36,080 nucleotides of DNA from Pseudomonas sp. LB-090624 (GTDB taxonomy: Bacteria > Pseudomonadota > Gammaproteobacteria > Pseudomonadales > Pseudomonadaceae). The stretch is from positions 1-36,080 of the forward strand of contig NZ_QJRL01000038.1 in NCBI RefSeq assembly GCF_003205205.1, in the 5' to 3' direction. Positions 32,552 to 36,080 of this stretch are shown piece by piece (position 1 is the first letter of the stretch; the number at the start of each line of letters is the position of its first letter). The notes below the pieces were generated by a model, which searched no databases, had not been told where the DNA came from, and saw only the letters and a list, made by a program, of their open reading frames with translations. Position numbers and translations under genes: made by a program.

Positions 32552-33898
32552 ATGAACATGCCCGAGACCGCTACTGCCGGTATCGCCAGCCAGCTCAAGC
32601 TGGATGCCCACTGGATGCCCTACACCGCCAACCGCAATTTCCAGCGCGACCCACGCCTGATTGTGGCGGCCGAAGGCAACTACCTGGTCGATGACCAAGG
32701 GCGCAAGATCTTCGATGCCCTGTCTGGCCTGTGGACCTGTGGCGCGGGGCACACCCGCAAGGAGATCACCGAGGCGGTGACCCGCCAGCTGTCTACCCTG
32801 GACTACTCCCCGGCGTTCCAGTTTGGGCACCCGCTGTCGTTCCAGCTGGCTGAAAAAATTGCCGATCTGGTGCCAGGCAACCTGAATCACGTCTTCTATA
32901 CCAACTCCGGCTCGGAGTGCGCCGACACTGCACTGAAGATGGTGCGTGCCTACTGGCGCCTGAAAGGCCAGGCGACCAAAACCAAGATCATCGGCCGTGC
33001 CCGTGGTTATCACGGTGTGAACATCGCCGGTACCAGCCTGGGCGGCGTCAATGGCAACCGCAAGATGTTCGGCCAGCTGCTGGACGTCGACCACCTGCCC
33101 CATACCGTACTGCCGGTGAACGCCTTCTCCAAAGGCCTGCCGGAAGAGGGCGGTATCGCTCTTGCGGACGAAATGCTCAAGCTAATCGAGCTGCACGATG
33201 CTTCCAACATTGCTGCCGTGATTGTCGAGCCGCTGGCTGGTTCTGCCGGTGTACTGCCGCCACCGAAGGGGTACCTGAAGCGTCTGCGTGAGATCTGCAC
33301 CCAGCACAACATCCTGCTGATCTTCGATGAAGTGATCACCGGCTTTGGCCGCATGGGGGCCATGACCGGTTCGCAAGCCTTTGGCGTTACCCCAGACCTG
33401 ATGTGTATCGCCAAGCAAGTGACCAACGGGGCCATTCCGATGGGCGCGGTCATTGCCAGCAGCGAGATCTACCAGACCTTCATGAACCAGCCCACGCCGG
33501 AATACGCCGTGGAATTCCCGCACGGCTATACCTACTCGGCTCACCCGGTTGCCTGCGCCGCCGGTCTCGCCGCGCTGGACCTGCTGCAGAAGGAAAACCT
33601 GGTGCAGTCCGCCGCTGAACTGGCACCGCACTTCGAGAAGCTGCTGCACGGCGTGAAGGGCACCAAGAACATCGTCGATATCCGTAACTACGGCTTGGCC
33701 GGCGCCATCCAGATCGCCGCCCGTGACGGCGATGCCATCGTTCGCCCATACGAAGCGGCGATGAAACTGTGGAAGGCCGGCTTCTATGTCCGCTTTGGTG
33801 GCGACACCCTGCAGTTTGGCCCAACCTTCAACACCAAGCCGCAGGAACTGGATCGCCTGTTCGACGCCGTCGGCGAAACCCTGAACCTGATCGACTGA
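32552..33898 (+). CDS. bauA: beta-alanine (omega-amino acid):pyruvate transaminase
   Basis: This 448-residue fold-type I pyridoxal-phosphate enzyme transfers the amino group of beta-alanine (and other omega-amino acids) to pyruvate, giving malonate semialdehyde and alanine. The Schiff-base lysine is Lys288 in IAKQVTNGAIPMG, and the cofactor-binding Asp259 lies in FDEVITGFGRMG. The opening LASQLKLD-type HWMPYTANR and the text as a whole follow the structurally known P. putida omega-amino acid:pyruvate aminotransferase. It is followed after 71 bp by mmsA. Its neighbours supply the regulator and the next pathway step. Confidence 0.97.
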   Translation: MNMPETATAGIASQLKLDAHWMPYTANRNFQRDPRLIVAAEGNYLVDDQGRKIFDALSGLWTCGAGHTRKEITEAVTRQLSTLDYSPAFQFGHPLSFQLAEKIADLVPGNLNHVFYTNSGSECADTALKMVRAYWRLKGQATKTKIIGRARGYHGVNIAGTSLGGVNGNRKMFGQLLDVDHLPHTVLPVNAFSKGLPEEGGIALADEMLKLIELHDASNIAAVIVEPLAGSAGVLPPPKGYLKRLREICTQHNILLIFDEVITGFGRMGAMTGSQAFGVTPDLMCIAKQVTNGAIPMGAVIASSEIYQTFMNQPTPEYAVEFPHGYTYSAHPVACAAGLAALDLLQKENLVQSAAELAPHFEKLLHGVKGTKNIVDIRNYGLAGAIQIAARDGDAIVRPYEAAMKLWKAGFYVRFGGDTLQFGPTFNTKPQELDRLFDAVGETLNLID

Positions 33899-33916
33899 TT
33901 TTTCTGATTTTGATGC

Positions 33917-33941
33917 CCGGCGCGTGAGCACATCGCGCCGG
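33917..33941. terminator. hairpin between bauA and mmsA
   Basis: CCGGCGCG (33917-33924) pairs with CGCGCCGG (33934-33941) around a 9-base loop, and the following sequence is pyrimidine-rich (CTTCTACCTTCTTTAT). It may partially terminate or stabilise the bauA transcript and so set the ratio of the two enzymes. Confidence 0.55.
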
Positions 33942-33969
33942 CTTCTACCTTCTTTATCCGGAGTTTTGC

Positions 33970-35463
<1,494 letters not shown>

Positions 35464-35540
35464 GGGAGGGTAAACAAAGCGGGGAGGGCTGTTTTGAGAG
35501 GGTGCTGGCTATTAGATGTGTCCGCCGCAACCTTTGCGGG

Positions 35541-35770
35541 GCCTGTGAGATCGAGCGCCGCCCGCGCGGCGCATCGCGAGCTCCTACGTTTGTTTCGGGC
35601 CAAGTATGCCTGTGGGATTTGCGCGCGAACGCCTTGGCGCATGGCGCGACATCGCGTCGTACAAACAAGGCGGTCGCGCGCGCCTGTCACAGGCATAACT
35701 GGCCCGAAACGAACGTAGGAGCGAGCGCAGCTCGCGATGCGCCGCGCGGGCGGCGCTCGATCTCACAGGC
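35541..35770. repeat. 230-bp imperfect inverted repeat (REP pair or MITE-like)
   Basis: The left arm from 35541 (GCCTGTGAGATCGAGCGCC) and the reverse strand of the right arm ending at 35770 begin identically and stay aligned for about 110 bases. They share CTCCTACGTT, GTTTCGGGCCA and TATGCCTGTG blocks. The left arm lacks about 9 bases (GCGCTCGCT) present in the right arm. The right end (35718-35774) is the same element as positions 81-137. It lies between mmsA and the rrn promoters and could block read-through between them. Confidence 0.8.
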
Positions 35771-35821
35771 GCTGAATGTGTTGTGGCGACCACCTGGTAG
35801 CCTTGATACGGTCTTCCCCCT

Positions 35822-35878
35822 GGAATATTTCAAATAAATGAAATTAAAGGTTGACGGCCTTTCGAATCCCCTTATAAT
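35822..35878 (+). promoter_or_regulatory. rrn-type promoter 1 with AT-rich UP element
   Basis: TTGACG (35851-35856) and a perfect TATAAT (35873-35878) are separated by 16 bp. The upstream 35822-35850 is strongly AT-rich for this genome, as in UP elements, and a GC-rich discriminator (GCGCCCC) follows the -10, as in growth-rate- and stringent-controlled rRNA promoters. Confidence 0.85.
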
Positions 35879-35994
35879 GCGCCCCACTTCCAGCGACAAC
35901 GGAACGACAAACTCCTTGAAATTCAATGAGTTAGAAGATTCGGAAGACGCTGAAAGGGCTACGATCGAATGATCGCCAGCGGTTGAGATGATGG

Positions 35995-36022
35995 TTGACA
36001 GCGCTTTTAAGTGCTGTATGAT
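35995..36022 (+). promoter_or_regulatory. rrn-type promoter 2 and start of rrn leader
   Basis: TTGACA (35995-36000) and TATGAT (36017-36022) are 16 bp apart. The following CGCCTCCCGCTACGAGAGATCG is the leader sequence I associate with Pseudomonas rRNA operons, so a 16S rRNA gene probably starts within a few hundred bases beyond the right edge. The rRNA gene itself is not in the window. Confidence 0.8.
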
Positions 36023-36080
36023 TCGCCTCCCGCTACGAGAGATCGAAGCGAGTCAAGTGTTTGAAGCTAAACGAGTTTCT

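Overview
The window looks like a chromosomal segment of a fluorescent pseudomonad of the Pseudomonas putida group. It is GC-rich and its coding is dense. Nearly every protein reads as a Pseudomonas orthologue: the omega-amino acid:pyruvate transaminase matches the well-known P. putida enzyme, the deaminase resembles P. aeruginosa PA0148, and a BauR/BauA/MmsA(BauC) beta-alanine locus is present. The right edge carries two strong stable-RNA promoters and a leader typical of a pseudomonad rrn operon, so a 16S rRNA gene probably begins just outside the window. These assignments come from reading motifs and remembered family features, not from a database search.

Layout. 1-160: a copy of a dispersed 57-bp palindromic repeat. 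161-9421: envelope genes, namely a MATE exporter (-), a giant alpha-2-macroglobulin lipoprotein YfhM (+), a REP-like inverted repeat, a small membrane protein (-), and penicillin-binding protein 1C PbpC (+). 9514-12568: an orphan two-partner-secretion transporter (TpsB), a LuxR-type response regulator and a short prepilin peptidase. The last two resemble the PprB/FppA pair of P. aeruginosa, but no Tad pilus genes are present. 12742-15039: two tandem DUF4136 lipoproteins, the tRNA methyltransferase CmoM and a MazG-like pyrophosphohydrolase, all on the minus strand and probably co-transcribed at least in part.

15117-19559: a MaoC hydratase and a two-domain FabG-like reductase (-), divergent from a FadI-like thiolase (+), followed by an AraC regulator. 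The first three have the same arrangement as htdX-fabG4-fadA2 of Mycobacterium tuberculosis. 19626-21569: a dCache chemoreceptor. 21738-25322: a copper module in which copA and cueR overlap by ATGA, a secreted hypothetical protein lies upstream, and copZ is divergent. Two 19-bp-spacer CueR-type promoters can be read directly. 25426-27956: a Bcr/CflA drug exporter, a 65-aa protein on the opposite strand whose end overlaps it, a gene-poor stretch, and an ArsR-type regulator with a duplicated C-terminal unit.

27976-30753: an adenine/adenosine deaminase, an SDR oxidoreductase, a 470-bp non-coding region with two TTATCCACA-containing repeats, and YigZ. 30763-35463: a RutR-like TetR regulator, BauR (-), and the divergent bauA-mmsA pair (+). 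Together these suggest catabolism of beta-alanine and beta-aminoisobutyrate, the end products of reductive pyrimidine degradation, to acetyl-CoA or propionyl-CoA. 35464-36080: a 230-bp imperfect inverted repeat containing another copy of the left-edge repeat, then tandem rrn promoters.

No insertion sequence, prophage or CRISPR array is visible. The least explained items are the DnaA-box repeat region (29944-30165), the orphan TpsB/PprB-like/FppA-like neighbourhood, the mycobacteria-like fatty-acid gene trio, and the large inverted repeat beside the rrn promoter.
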